Source: Candidatus Bipolaricaulis sibiricus (GTDB lineage Bacteria > Bipolaricaulota > Bipolaricaulia > Bipolaricaulales > Bipolaricaulaceae). From it: 64,000 bases of DNA. Within the stretch, counting starts at the first letter, position 1. Each line of letters starts with the position of its first letter. A model generated the notes under the pieces. It was not told where the DNA came from. It worked only from the letters and a program-made list of their open reading frames with translations, and ran no database searches. The stretch is taken from the NCBI GenBank assembly GCA_004102645.1, contig CP034928.1, positions 558,001 to 622,000 on the forward strand, read 5' to 3'. Below are positions 49,371-58,334 of the stretch, piece by piece. A program made the translations under genes and the position numbers.

Positions 49371-50614
49371 CGATCCGCGCCTCCGCCGCGCAGGCGTGGG
49401 TCGGGGGAAGGGGAAGCGACGACCCGCCCCCCCGCCACGACCGCCCAAGCGAGATTCTGTCCGATCCAGTACGGGATCTCCTCGTGAGAAGCGGCGTCCC
49501 AGAGGACGAGGTCGGCCCGCTTCCCCCCCTCGACCGAACCGATCTCCGTGGCCAGTCCCAGTGCTGCGGCGGCGTGGAGCGTCGCGGCGGTGAGCACCTC
49601 GGCCGGGGCGAGCTTGAGCTTGGTCACTGCCAAGCTCAGCACGAGGGGGAGTGAGGCGAGCGGGCACGACCCAGGGTTGAAGTCCGTACCCAGGGCGACA
49701 GGGACCCCGGCTGCGATCAGGTCGCGTGCTGGCGGGTACGGCTCGTCGAGGAGGAACGCCGTGCCGGGGAGGAGCACGGCCACGGTCCCAGCCTGAGCGA
49801 GGGCCTGGATTCCTGCCTCCGAGATGTGGAGGAGGTGCTCGGCGGATACCGCCCGCAGCGCACCGGCGAGCTCGGCTGCCCCGACCGAGGCGAGCTCGTC
49901 TGCGTGGACCTTCAGGCCCATCCCGTGCTCTCGGGCCGCAACCAGGATCCGCCGCGCTTCGTCCACGGAGTAGAACCCGCGGTCGCAGAACACGTCACAG
50001 AACCGGGCCAGCCCATCCCGGGCTACAGTGGGGATCATCTCGTCCACGAGGAGCCGGACGTACTCCTCCCGGGGGACCTCGGGGGGGAATGCGTGAGCTC
50101 CCATGAACGTGGGGACGAGGGTCAGGGGAAGTTCTTCCCCCAGCTGACGAACGACGCGGAGGATCTTCAGCTCGTGGGTGAGGGCCAGGCCGTACCCCGA
50201 CTTTACCTCCACCGTGGTGACCCCTTGGGCGAGCATGCGCAGGAGCCGAGGACGCGCGAGCTCCACGAGCCCGTTCCCGCTCGCCGCGCGCGTGGCCTGG
50301 ACGGTGGTGAGGATTCCGCCGCCGGTGTACTTCTCCCCCCGCGTCCGAGCAAGGAACTCCTCGACCCGCGAGCCCGCGAACACGGCGTGGGTATGGGGGT
50401 CCACAAGCCCTGGCGTCGCACACCGACCCTCGGCATCCAGCGTGGGACCGGCAAGGCGGGGGCCGCGCCCCTGCCCCACCTCGGCGATGCGCCCGTTCCG
50501 AACGAGCACGTACGCGTTCCGGACCACGGAGATCCGGCCCTGGGCGACGCCGCCCCGCGCCTTCCCCCCCACCGGCGTCGCGAGCTCGCCGATCCCGCAG
50601 ACGAGGAGGTCCAT
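49358..50614 (-). CDS. hutI: Imidazolonepropionase
   Basis: A 418-residue amidohydrolase with metal ligands in GLVDPHTHAVFAGSRVEEF, GAHAF, LKVHADELASVGAAELAG, AVSAEHLLHISEAGIQA and ALGTDFNPGSCP. YTGGGILTTVQATRAAS is HutI-specific. It opens the ring to formiminoglutamate in histidine breakdown. TATACT lies 6 nt before its ATG. Confidence 0.95.
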   Translation of the reverse strand: MDLLVCGIGELATPVGGKARGGVAQGRISVVRNAYVLVRNGRIAEVGQGRGPRLAGPTLDAEGRCATPGLVDPHTHAVFAGSRVEEFLARTRGEKYTGGGILTTVQATRAASGNGLVELARPRLLRMLAQGVTTVEVKSGYGLALTHELKILRVVRQLGEELPLTLVPTFMGAHAFPPEVPREEYVRLLVDEMIPTVARDGLARFCDVFCDRGFYSVDEARRILVAAREHGMGLKVHADELASVGAAELAGALRAVSAEHLLHISEAGIQALAQAGTVAVLLPGTAFLLDEPYPPARDLIAAGVPVALGTDFNPGSCPLASLPLVLSLAVTKLKLAPAEVLTAATLHAAAALGLATEIGSVEGGKRADLVLWDAASHEEIPYWIGQNLAWAVVAGGRVVASPSPDPRLRGGGADRCEN

Positions 50615-50620
50615 GCGCGG

Positions 50621-50669
50621 AGTATACCCACCGTTCTCGCTACCCAGCGCGAAACCTCGCGGCTATACT
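50621..50669. promoter_or_regulatory. Divergent hutI/hutH promoters, two TATACT boxes
   Basis: On the minus strand TATACT (50621-50626) is 6 nt before the hutI ATG. On the plus strand TATACT (50664-50669) is 8 nt before the hutH GTG. Both would give leaderless mRNAs. No operator palindrome was seen in the 37 bp between the boxes. Confidence 0.6.
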
Positions 50670-50677
50670 GGCCTCTC

Positions 50678-52177
50678 GTGATCGAACTCGATGGGCATCT
50701 GACACCAACAGACGCGGAGGCGGTCGTCCTGGGGGGAGAGGCGGTGGGCATTGCCCCGTCTGCTCGGGCCAAGGTCGAGGCCTCGCACCGGGCGCTCCTC
50801 GCCTTGCTTGACCGCGAGGAGCCGGTGTACGGCGTGAACACCGGGTTTGGGGCCCTGTCCACAGTCCGGATCCCCGCGGCGGACCTGACCAGCCTTCAGA
50901 GGAACATCGTTCTGTCCCATGCTACAGGGGTTGGCACTCCTCTCCCGGAGGCGATCGTCAGGGGGATGCTGCTCTTTCGGCTGAACTCGTTCCTCCAGGG
51001 GGCGTCGGGGGTACGGCCGATCCTGGTGGATCTCCTCGCGGGGATGCTCAATGCTCAGGCCCACCCTGTTGTCCCGGAGCAGGGTTCGGTTGGGTCATCC
51101 GGTGATCTCGTTCCGCTCGCCCACCTTGCGCTCCCTCTCCTCGGCGAGGGGCGGGTTAGGCTGGGGGGAGAGGAGATCCCTGGTGCAGAAGCCCTGCGCC
51201 GGGCCGGACTCGCCCCGCTCGAGGAGCTCGCACCGAAGGAGGGCCTCGCCCTTCTCAACGGGACAGCCTACATGCTGTCAAGCCTCTTTCTCGCATGGAC
51301 GCTTGGGTGGAGGGCGTTCCAGGCCGGGCTCGCGTTCGCCTCGCTGTCCTTCCAGGCGCTGCGGGGGAAGTCAGAGGCGCTGGACAGCCGGGTTCACGCC
51401 GCGCGACCCCATCCCGGTCAAGCCCAGGTGGCGTCGTGGATGCGGGAGCTCCTGGCGGGCAGCGCCCTCATCGACTCCCACTCGGGGGACGTCCAGGACC
51501 CCTACTCCTTGCGCTGCCTCCCCCAACTCCTCGGGCCGGTGGTGGAGACCCTGTGGGCGGTGGAGGGGCGGCTGCGGGTGGAGATGAACGCGGCCACGGA
51601 CAACCCGCTCATCCTTCCCGAGGGCCGAGGAACAGCGCTCGCAGGCGGCAACTTTCACGGCGAGGTCCTTGCCTTCGCTGCAGAGTGGCTGGGGATTGCG
51701 CTTGCAGAACTGGGGGCTTCGTGCGAACGTAGGCTGGCGGCGCTCCTCAGCGGTGAGCCCCGGGGGCTCCCCCCGTTCCTCTCTCCCGAGCCCGGGACGA
51801 GCTCGGGGCTGATGCTCCTCCAGTACACCGCCGCGGCGCTCGCCGCGGAGAACAAGGTCCTCGCCCACCCGGCAGCGGTCGACTCGATCCCTACCTCAGG
51901 GGGAAAGGAGGACCACAACGCGATGGGCGGGACATCGGTCTTGAAGGTCCTCCGCATCGCGGAGAACGTGTTGTCCCAGGTCGCACTGGAGGGTGTGGCC
52001 GCCCGATGGGCGGTGGCTCTGGCGGGAGAAGAGGACCTCTCGCCGTTGAGCCGGCCCGTGTACGCGGCCCTGGCCGAGTGCGTCCCCCCACCCGGCGAGG
52101 ATCGGTATCTCGGTGATGCGATCGCCGGGGTCCGGGACGCTGTTCGACAAGGGAGGATCGGTCAGCATGGCGTATAG
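50678..52177 (+). CDS. hutH: Histidine ammonia-lyase
   Basis: A 499-residue lyase. YGVNTGFGALS holds the catalytic Tyr 51; EQGSVGSSGDLVPLAHLALP holds the MIO tripeptide, here Ser140-Ser141-Gly142 in place of the usual Ala-Ser-Gly. QDPYSLRCLPQLLGPVVETL and NAATDNPLI are also conserved. It forms urocanate from histidine. The GTG at 50678 has no ribosome-binding site but a near -10 box. hutU is not in the window. It overlaps era by 11 nt. Confidence 0.93.
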   Translation: MIELDGHLTPTDAEAVVLGGEAVGIAPSARAKVEASHRALLALLDREEPVYGVNTGFGALSTVRIPAADLTSLQRNIVLSHATGVGTPLPEAIVRGMLLFRLNSFLQGASGVRPILVDLLAGMLNAQAHPVVPEQGSVGSSGDLVPLAHLALPLLGEGRVRLGGEEIPGAEALRRAGLAPLEELAPKEGLALLNGTAYMLSSLFLAWTLGWRAFQAGLAFASLSFQALRGKSEALDSRVHAARPHPGQAQVASWMRELLAGSALIDSHSGDVQDPYSLRCLPQLLGPVVETLWAVEGRLRVEMNAATDNPLILPEGRGTALAGGNFHGEVLAFAAEWLGIALAELGASCERRLAALLSGEPRGLPPFLSPEPGTSSGLMLLQYTAAALAAENKVLAHPAAVDSIPTSGGKEDHNAMGGTSVLKVLRIAENVLSQVALEGVAARWAVALAGEEDLSPLSRPVYAALAECVPPPGEDRYLGDAIAGVRDAVRQGRIGQHGV

Positions 52178-53054
52178 GACAGGTACGGTCGCCGTGATCG
52201 GACGCACGAACGTGGGCAAGTCCACGTTCATCAACGCGGTCGTCGGTCGGAAGGTGGTCATCGTCTCCGACAAACCGCAGACCACGCGAAACCGGATCCG
52301 GTGCATTCTCACCACGCCCGAAGCGCAGGTGGTGTTCGTCGACACCCCGGGGCTTCACCAGCCGGTGAACAAGCTGTCGGCGCACCTTCAACGGGAGGCA
52401 CTGCGCTCGCTGGCGGGGCTGGACGTACTGGTGTACGTGACCGAGCCCACCGGGCGGGTGGATCCGTACGATGCCCTGATGCTCCCCCGCATCCAGACCC
52501 TCCCCTGCCCGAAGGTCCTCCTCGTGAACAAGAGCGATCTGGCGAGGGGCAACAACCTCCCTGAGACCCTGCTTGCCTACGATCGGCTGAACCTGTTCTC
52601 GGACATCGTGCCGGTGTCCTCGACGAAGGGCACGAACCTCGATCGGGCTCTTGCGGTGATCATCGGCCACCTCCCGGAGGGGACGCCCTCGTTCGACGCC
52701 GGGACAATCACCGATCGTCCCCTCGCGTTCGTCGCCGCGGAGCTCGTCCGCGAGAAGCTGTACGCGGAGACCTACCAGGAGCTTCCGTACGCCACGGCGG
52801 TCGACGTGGAGGAGATCGAGGAGCGGGCCGATCCCGCCCTCACCTCGGTCTATGCGACGATCATCGTGGCCAAGGAGTCGCAGAAGGCGATCGTGATCGG
52901 GAGTCGGGGATCCAAATTGAAGGAGATCGGGACACAGGCCCGCTTGGATCTCGAGAACCTCCTCGGGCACAAAGTGTTTCTCTCCCTCCACGTCAAGGTC
53001 AAGCCGAAGTGGACGGAGGACGAGGCGGAGGTTGCCCGTCTCACCGGCGACTGA
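52167..53054 (+). CDS. era: GTPase Era
   Basis: A 295-residue GTPase: G1 VIGRTNVGKSTFINAVVGRK, switch I KPQTTRNRIRCI, G3 VFVDTPGLHQP, G4 LLVNKSDL, G5 PVSSTKG. A C-terminal KH domain contains KAIVIGSRGSKLKEIGTQAR. It matures 16S rRNA in the 30S subunit. Confidence 0.94.
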   Translation: MAYRTGTVAVIGRTNVGKSTFINAVVGRKVVIVSDKPQTTRNRIRCILTTPEAQVVFVDTPGLHQPVNKLSAHLQREALRSLAGLDVLVYVTEPTGRVDPYDALMLPRIQTLPCPKVLLVNKSDLARGNNLPETLLAYDRLNLFSDIVPVSSTKGTNLDRALAVIIGHLPEGTPSFDAGTITDRPLAFVAAELVREKLYAETYQELPYATAVDVEEIEERADPALTSVYATIIVAKESQKAIVIGSRGSKLKEIGTQARLDLENLLGHKVFLSLHVKVKPKWTEDEAEVARLTGD

Positions 53055-53364
53055 CCGAGCCCGGGACGCCGCTCACTGCCGAGCGTGCTCAAGGCGCAGA
53101 GAAGAACGACAGGATCTACCACAACGGACACCAAGGGCACGGACGAGAGAAGAGAACAGGGCTCGGGTGTCAGACACCACGATCCTTTGGTGTGTTCGTG
53201 TCCGTTGTGTCCTTGTGGTGTCAGGGTATCCGGGTTGCTCCGCGTTCTCGACGCGCTGTGCGGTGAACCTGCTTCCAGCCGCGGGGAACCGTTGACCTCC
53301 CGCATAGCTGAAGGCTCATCGGGCTACATCCCACGGCTGGCTGAGCCCGGGTAAGATCGGTCCC
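53055..53364. repeat. Intergenic stretch with long imperfect inverted repeat
   Basis: Between era and glnS there is no gene. ACAACGGACAC (53121-53131) and its exact complement (53198-53208) are the core of two longer, imperfectly matching arms of about 40 bp. The arms are rich in GGACAC and CCACAA words. It could be a decayed mobile hairpin. TAAGAT (53352-53357) at the right end is 7 nt before the glnS start. Confidence 0.5.
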
Positions 53365-55068
53365 ATGCCGAGCGAAGTGACCGAGCCGGTGGACTTCATC
53401 CGCGAGATCGTCCGCGACGACCTGCGCACGGGCCGGTTTGCCTACGTCCATACGCGGTTCCCGCCCGAACCGAACGCCTACCTCCACATCGGCCACGCTC
53501 AGGCGATCCTCCTCAGCTACGGGATCGCCCAGGAGTTCGGGGGGAAGTTCAACCTTCGTTTCGACGATACGAACCCGGAAAAGGAGAGCGTGGAGTACGT
53601 CGAGGCAATCAAACGCGACGTCCGTTGGCTGGGCGCGGACTGGGAGGACCGCGAGTTCTACGCCTCTGACTACTTCGAGCAGCTCTACCGGTGGGCCGAG
53701 GAGCTCATCCGCAAGGGCAAGGCCTACGTCTGCGACCTATCTCCGGAGGAGCTGAGCCGCCAGCGGGGGCAGCCGATCCGCGATGGCGACCGGGTGATCA
53801 CCCCCCCGGGGATCGAGAGCCCGTACCGCAACCGATCCGTGGAGGAGAACCTCGATCTCTTCCGCAGGATGCGGGCGGGGGAGTTCCCCGAGGGGTCGCG
53901 AACCCTGCGCGCCAAGATCGACATGACCCACCCCAACCTCAACATGCGTGACCCAGTTCTGTACAGGATTCTCCGTGCGCGCCACCACCGCACCGGCGAC
54001 GCGTGGTGCATCTACCCCAGCTACGACTGGGCCCACGGGCAGTCAGACTCGATCGAGGGAATCACCCACTCCATTTGCACCCTGGAGTTCGAGAACCACC
54101 GCCCGCTCTACGAATGGTTCCTCGACCAGCTCGGCGTGCATCACCCCCGTCAGATCGAGTTCGCGCGACTGAACCTGACCTACACCGTGCTCAGCAAGCG
54201 ATTCCTCCTGCGGCTGGTGCAGGAGGGGCGGGTGCGGGGGTGGGACGACCCGCGGATGCCGACGATCGCCGGGATCCGCCGCCGCGGTTACACCCCAGAG
54301 GCGATCGCAGACTTCGTCCGCCGGATCGGGGTCTCCAAGTCGGAGAGCGTGCGCGAGTTCGAACTCCTCGAGCACTGCGTGCGCGATGACCTCAACAAGC
54401 GTGCCCCGCGGCGAATGGCAGTCCTGGAACCGCTGAAGCTCGTGATCACGAACTACCCGGAGGGGCAGGTGGAGGAGTTCGAGGCGATCAACAACCCCGA
54501 GGATCCCGCGGCCGGGACGCGCCGGGTTCCGTTCTCGCGTGAGCTGTGGATCGAGCGGGAGGACTTCATGGAGAACCCGCCGTCCGGGTTCTTCCGCCTT
54601 GCCCCGGGCCGCGAGGTGCGGCTCCGGTACGCGTACCTCGTGAAGTGCGTGGACGTCGTGAAGGATGGGTCGGGGAGGGTGGTCGAGGTCCGCTGCACCT
54701 ACGACCCGGCGACGCGGGGGGGCGACGCCCCGGACGGCCGCAAGGTGAAGGCGACCCTTCACTGGGTGTCCGCCGCCCACGCCGTGGAGGGCGAGGTCCG
54801 GCTCTACGACCGGCTGTTCACCGTCTCCGATCCCCTCGACGTCCCCGAGGGGGAGGACTGGATCGCCAACGTGAACCCGAGCTCCCTCGTCGTGCTCACG
54901 GGCTGCAAGCTCGAACCGAGCCTGGCCGAGGTCGAGCCGGGGGAGCGGTTCCAGTTCGAGCGCAAAGGGTACTTCTGCGTGGACCCCGACAGCCGGCCCG
55001 GGGTGCCCGTGTTCAACCGCACCGCCACCCTCCGCGACACCTGGGCCAAGTTGCAGCGGCGTCAGTAG
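53365..55068 (+). CDS. glnS: Glutaminyl-tRNA synthetase
   Basis: A 567-residue class I synthetase: [20 protein letters not shown] (HIGH), [57 protein letters not shown], and [10 protein letters not shown] (KMSKS-like). Two beta-barrel anticodon domains follow. It charges tRNA-Gln directly, so an amidotransferase route is not needed for Gln. Confidence 0.95.
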   Translation: MPSEVTEPVDFIREIVRDDLRTGRFAYVHTRFPPEPNAYLHIGHAQAILLSYGIAQEFGGKFNLRFDDTNPEKESVEYVEAIKRDVRWLGADWEDREFYASDYFEQLYRWAEELIRKGKAYVCDLSPEELSRQRGQPIRDGDRVITPPGIESPYRNRSVEENLDLFRRMRAGEFPEGSRTLRAKIDMTHPNLNMRDPVLYRILRARHHRTGDAWCIYPSYDWAHGQSDSIEGITHSICTLEFENHRPLYEWFLDQLGVHHPRQIEFARLNLTYTVLSKRFLLRLVQEGRVRGWDDPRMPTIAGIRRRGYTPEAIADFVRRIGVSKSESVREFELLEHCVRDDLNKRAPRRMAVLEPLKLVITNYPEGQVEEFEAINNPEDPAAGTRRVPFSRELWIEREDFMENPPSGFFRLAPGREVRLRYAYLVKCVDVVKDGSGRVVEVRCTYDPATRGGDAPDGRKVKATLHWVSAAHAVEGEVRLYDRLFTVSDPLDVPEGEDWIANVNPSSLVVLTGCKLEPSLAEVEPGERFQFERKGYFCVDPDSRPGVPVFNRTATLRDTWAKLQRRQ

Positions 55069-55385
55069 AAGTGCCCAGGCCACGTGGATTACGTTGACCT
55101 ACCAACAGATATCGCGAAAGAGCACACCACGGCCTGTGCCCCACTCCCCATCTGGCGGCCATGGACGATTCCCATCTGTTCCCAGTCTACATAATGAAGT
55201 GCCAGCCGGCACACAACCCCCGTTTGACCAATTGAGGCCACATCCATAGGATGTCTTGCCGGGGGCAGACTAGCGGGAGGGGCAGTCCGTGAGTGCCAGA
55301 GCAGGGGAGAGCGGAGCCATGAGCGCCCAAAGCCAGACCGCGACCTATCATGACGATGCTACTGCCGGCTTGATAAGGGGGGAAT
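55069..55385. other. Gene-free, lower-GC stretch
   Basis: 317 bp between glnS and the DUF4268 gene, lower in GC than the surroundings. No coding or RNA signal was recognised. It marks the left edge of a small accessory island. Confidence 0.4.
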
Positions 55386-56327
55386 GTGAGACTGGGCAAG
55401 CTAGACCGGGTTGACCTGCGCAAGTACTGGAAGCACGAAGCTCTCGACTTCACCCGCTGGTTGTCGGAACCGGGGAGTATAGACCTCCTGTCGGACGAGA
55501 TCGGCATTGGCATCCAAGTCAGAGAGACCGAAGCGAGTGTTGGCCGCTTCAGTGTCGACATCCTTGCCGAGGAGGAGAACACGGGGCGGAAGATCATCAT
55601 CGAGAATCAACTTGAGTTGACCGATCACGGGCACCTCGGCCAACTCATCACCTATGCTGCTGGACTCGAAGCTGAGTTCATTGTGTGGATCGTCCGCGAC
55701 GTGAGAGAGGAACATCGGCAGGCTGTTGACTGGCTCAACGAGCACACGGATGAGCGGATCAACTTCTTCTTGGTAGCTATCGAGTTGTGGCAGATTGAGA
55801 ACTCCCCCCCAGCTCCGAAGTTCAATGTGATCTCAAGGCCAAACGAATGGAAGCGAGCGGTGCGTACAAGTGCCCAAGATGGCTTGACGGACACAAAGAC
55901 CAAGCAGCTTGAGTTCTGGCAGCAACTCAAGCAGTTCGCAACGACGCGATGCCCAGAACTCAAGCTCCGCACCCCCAGACCGCAACACTGGTTCGATGTC
56001 GCGATCGGTCGGTCCGACTGCCGTGTCGCGCTCGTCGTCGATTCGCGTGAGGACAAGGTACGATGTGAGCTCTACATCCCCGATTCGAAGGAGCTCTACC
56101 GGACCTTCCTCTCGCGTAAGGCGGAGATCGAGAAGGAGTTGGATATTGCGGAAGAACTCGAATGGCAGGAACTTCCCGGGAAGAAGGCAAGTCGCATCTG
56201 CGCTCTGCACAGCTTTCGGTTCGCCGATACGACGACATGGGAAGGGGCATTCGGATGGCTGATCGAGACCGCAAGACGATTCAAGCGCGTCTTTGCGAAG
56301 GACTGGGAACGACCGACTAGCGAGTAA
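55386..56327 (+). CDS. DUF4268-domain protein with nuclease-like N-terminus
   Basis: A 313-residue protein. The N-terminal half has FSVDILAEEENTGRKIIIEN and QLELTDHGHLGQLITYAAGL, resembling the PD-(D/E)XK core with D, E, and ENQ. The C-terminal half (from about 170) is DUF4268: WQQLKQFA, LKLRTPRPQHWFDVAIGRS and LDIAEELEWQELPGKKASRI. Such proteins occur in defence islands, but no methylase is adjacent. Lower GC suggests recent transfer. Start is GTG. Confidence 0.75.
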   Translation: MRLGKLDRVDLRKYWKHEALDFTRWLSEPGSIDLLSDEIGIGIQVRETEASVGRFSVDILAEEENTGRKIIIENQLELTDHGHLGQLITYAAGLEAEFIVWIVRDVREEHRQAVDWLNEHTDERINFFLVAIELWQIENSPPAPKFNVISRPNEWKRAVRTSAQDGLTDTKTKQLEFWQQLKQFATTRCPELKLRTPRPQHWFDVAIGRSDCRVALVVDSREDKVRCELYIPDSKELYRTFLSRKAEIEKELDIAEELEWQELPGKKASRICALHSFRFADTTTWEGAFGWLIETARRFKRVFAKDWERPTSE

Positions 56328-56563
56328 CAACCGAAGGCAAGAGCCCACCGGTCACTCATCAACCGCAGCTTTGGACGCTGTTCTGGCCGGTAGAGGGTCC
56401 AGCCGGGATCGCGGAGAGTGCAGCGTTCAGTAGCGTGCGCCGGTTCGAGATCCCAGATCCAACAATGACTGCCCTCCCAGCCACCTGAATGGTGGGCGTC
56501 ATGGTCGAGTCTGCGACCCTAATCGACCAGGCTAAAGGCTGTACGTGCTATACTTCCCCCCGC

Positions 56564-56668
56564 ATGGAACTGCGCGATGATCTGGTGATCGAGCCGGTCC
56601 GGGAAGGCGCGAGCTACCAGACCTACGAGTGGCCCTGTTCAAGGCGAACGGAAGTCACAGCAGCTTGA
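56564..56668 (+). pseudogene. 5' fragment of the GNAT acyltransferase gene
   Basis: A 34-residue frame starts MELRDDLVIEPVREGASY and diverges afterwards, ending in TGA at 56668. Bases 56547-56601, including the TATACT box and the start codon, are identical to 57451-57505 at the start of the intact acyltransferase gene. The fragment is followed by the HicA/HicB cassette. Confidence 0.88.
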
Positions 56669-56846
56669 GCCGTTTCAGATCCGCCTCGGTCCAGCTGAGG
56701 TCGTCCAGGATTGCCTGCAGGGTTCGGAGAGGGAACGTATCGCCAGGACGCCGGTACACGATCACCGCGCGTCGTCCATCTCGCGGGTTAGGGTAGACCC
56801 GATGGCTCCCTCGTTGCCGGTCGAGCAAGAACCCATCCCGCTCCAA
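56655..56846 (-). CDS. hicA: HicA-like toxin, possibly damaged at the start
   Basis: The frame encodes 63 residues, ERDGFLLDRQRGSHRVYPNP with the GSH motif, then VIVYRRPGDTFPLRTLQAIL. It begins with TTG at 56846, but homology extends upstream (TVRELCAAL) to a stop 9 codons earlier with no start codon. So either an unusual start is used or a 1 nt frameshift has broken the 5' end. Confidence 0.7.
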   Translation of the reverse strand: MERDGFLLDRQRGSHRVYPNPRDGRRAVIVYRRPGDTFPLRTLQAILDDLSWTEADLKRLKLL

Positions 56847-56896
56847 CGCAGCACAGAGTTCTCGGACGGTGATCGTTCACAGTTCGGGAGGGACCC

Positions 56897-57142
56897 TCAT
56901 ACCGTGACGGTGAGGGCCTCCTCTTGGGTCGAGGGAAGGTGCTCAGGGCCCTCCACGGGAATCGGGTCGCCGTGCGCGGGCATGGACTCGATATAAGCGG
57001 CAGCGGCTTCTCGGATGTTGACGAGCGCCTCATCCCGGGTGGCTCCCCAGGAATGGCAGCCACGAAGCGCGGGGCAGGAGGCGTGGAACCCGCCTTCATC
57101 CGGTTCCAGAACGACACGAACGCGAAACGTCACCTGTACCAT
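56897..57142 (-). CDS. hicB: HicB-like antitoxin
   Basis: An 81-residue HicB protein: VTFRVRVVLEPDEGGFHASC, PALRGCHSWGATRDEALVNI and REAAAAYIESMPAHGDPIPV. The ATG at 57142 follows GGAGGGG; upstream in-frame sequence is not family-like. It precedes hicA by about 50 nt. Confidence 0.85.
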   Translation of the reverse strand: MVQVTFRVRVVLEPDEGGFHASCPALRGCHSWGATRDEALVNIREAAAAYIESMPAHGDPIPVEGPEHLPSTQEEALTVTV

Positions 57143-57339
57143 CCCCTCCAGACGGAGCATAGCAGGCCGCCGCTCGCAGGGGTGGTAAGGCAAGCCCCGG
57201 GTCCGCGGACCTTGCTGGCCCGCGGATCTCCGCTGCAGGCAACGCAACCCTGATGAGCGGAGCTGCTCACCGCCGGGGGACGCCGAGAGACCCGCTGTCC
57301 GTGCTCCGTCGCCCGTAACCCGTTCGCCCCTCAAAGGCC

Positions 57340-57363
57340 GTCGGGGACAAGCCCCGACGCTAC
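57340..57363. repeat. REP-like hairpin with GTAG foot
   Basis: GTCGGGG-ACAAG-CCCCGAC (57340-57358) followed by GCTAC (57359-57363). It lies in the 325 bp gene-free stretch between hicB and the acyltransferase gene, in the same form as the 32483 copy. Confidence 0.75.
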
Positions 57364-57452
57364 AGCCCCCCGCAAGGCTTGCGTGGCCGCAGGATCCGCG
57401 GGCCTCGATAGTCAGGTGCGAGAGCGGCGAGCGAAGCCGGGGAAGGGGCGGC

Positions 57453-57458
57453 TATACT
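57453..57458 (+). promoter_or_regulatory. -10 box of the acyltransferase gene, duplicated at 56549
   Basis: TATACT with 9 nt to the ATG at 57468. The same box and spacing occur at 56549-56554 before the gene fragment, within a 55 bp exact repeat. Confidence 0.5.
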
Positions 57459-57467
57459 TCCCCCCGC

Positions 57468-58334
57468 ATGGAACTGCGCGATGATCTGGTGATCGAGCCG
57501 GTCCGCGACGGCGCGGGGTACCGCGCCTGCGAACGGCTCCAGCAACAGGTGTGGGGGTTCGCGGACCTCGCGGTGATCCCCGACCACCTCATCCACATGG
57601 TGGTCAACGCGGGGGGCCTCCTCCTCGGGGCGTTCGACGGGATCGGCCCGGGACGGGAGATGATCGGGTTCACCCTGTCCGTGGTCGGTCTGCTCGACGG
57701 CGGCGTGCTCCGCCACTACTCGCTCATGGCCGCGGTGCGGCCGGGGTTCCAGGACCGCGGGGTCGGTTATGCGCTCAAGCTCGCCCAACGGGAGCACGTG
57801 CTGGCCCAGGGGATCGGGATCATCACCTGGACGTTCGACCCCCTGGAGTCGCGGAACGCCTACTTCAACCTGAACAAGCTCGGGGGGGTCGTTGCCCAGT
57901 ACCTCCCCAACTACTTCGGGGAGCTCCGCGATGCGCGGAACCGGGGAATCGACACGGACCGCCTCCTCTGCCAGTGGCACCTGCGGTCGCCGCGCGTGGA
58001 GAGCTACCTCAAGGGCGGGAAGCCCCCCGCGCTCCCCCTCGGGGAGATCGAGACGATCAACCGCACCCAGCGCATGGCGTCGGGGCTGCGCGCCCCGGCT
58101 GGGTTCCGACCCGACCTGCGGGCCCCGAACCTTCTGTTCGAGATCCCGTCGGACCTCCAGACGCTGCGGAAGGAGGATCTCGACCTCGCCCGGACGTGGC
58201 GGCTCGAAGCGCGGCGGGCCTTGGGGACCTACCTCGACGAGGGGTACCTCGTGACCTCCCTCTTCCGCCAGGGCGACCGGAGCTTCCTCGTTCTGGAGAG
58301 GTCCTCTCTTCCCAAGGTTCTGGAACGGCCGTGA
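57468..58334 (+). CDS. GNAT-family acyltransferase (COG3375-like), probable N-succinyltransferase
   Basis: A 288-residue GNAT protein: ERLQQQVWGFADLAVIPDHL, GGLLLGAFDGIGPGREMIGF, HYSLMAAVRPGFQDRGVGYA with the acyl-CoA pyrophosphate loop, and WTFDPLESRNAYFNLNKLGG. Homologues next to racemases of the enolase superfamily succinylate D-amino acids in Geobacillus. The racemase-like gene overlaps its stop codon by 1 nt, supporting the same role here. A fragment of its 5' end lies 900 bp upstream. Confidence 0.75.
   Translation: MELRDDLVIEPVRDGAGYRACERLQQQVWGFADLAVIPDHLIHMVVNAGGLLLGAFDGIGPGREMIGFTLSVVGLLDGGVLRHYSLMAAVRPGFQDRGVGYALKLAQREHVLAQGIGIITWTFDPLESRNAYFNLNKLGGVVAQYLPNYFGELRDARNRGIDTDRLLCQWHLRSPRVESYLKGGKPPALPLGEIETINRTQRMASGLRAPAGFRPDLRAPNLLFEIPSDLQTLRKEDLDLARTWRLEARRALGTYLDEGYLVTSLFRQGDRSFLVLERSSLPKVLERP

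Noticed and set aside
49826-50677. N-terminal extension of hutH across hutI
   Set aside because: The extension lies antisense to hutI; the family start and the -10 box support the GTG at 50678.
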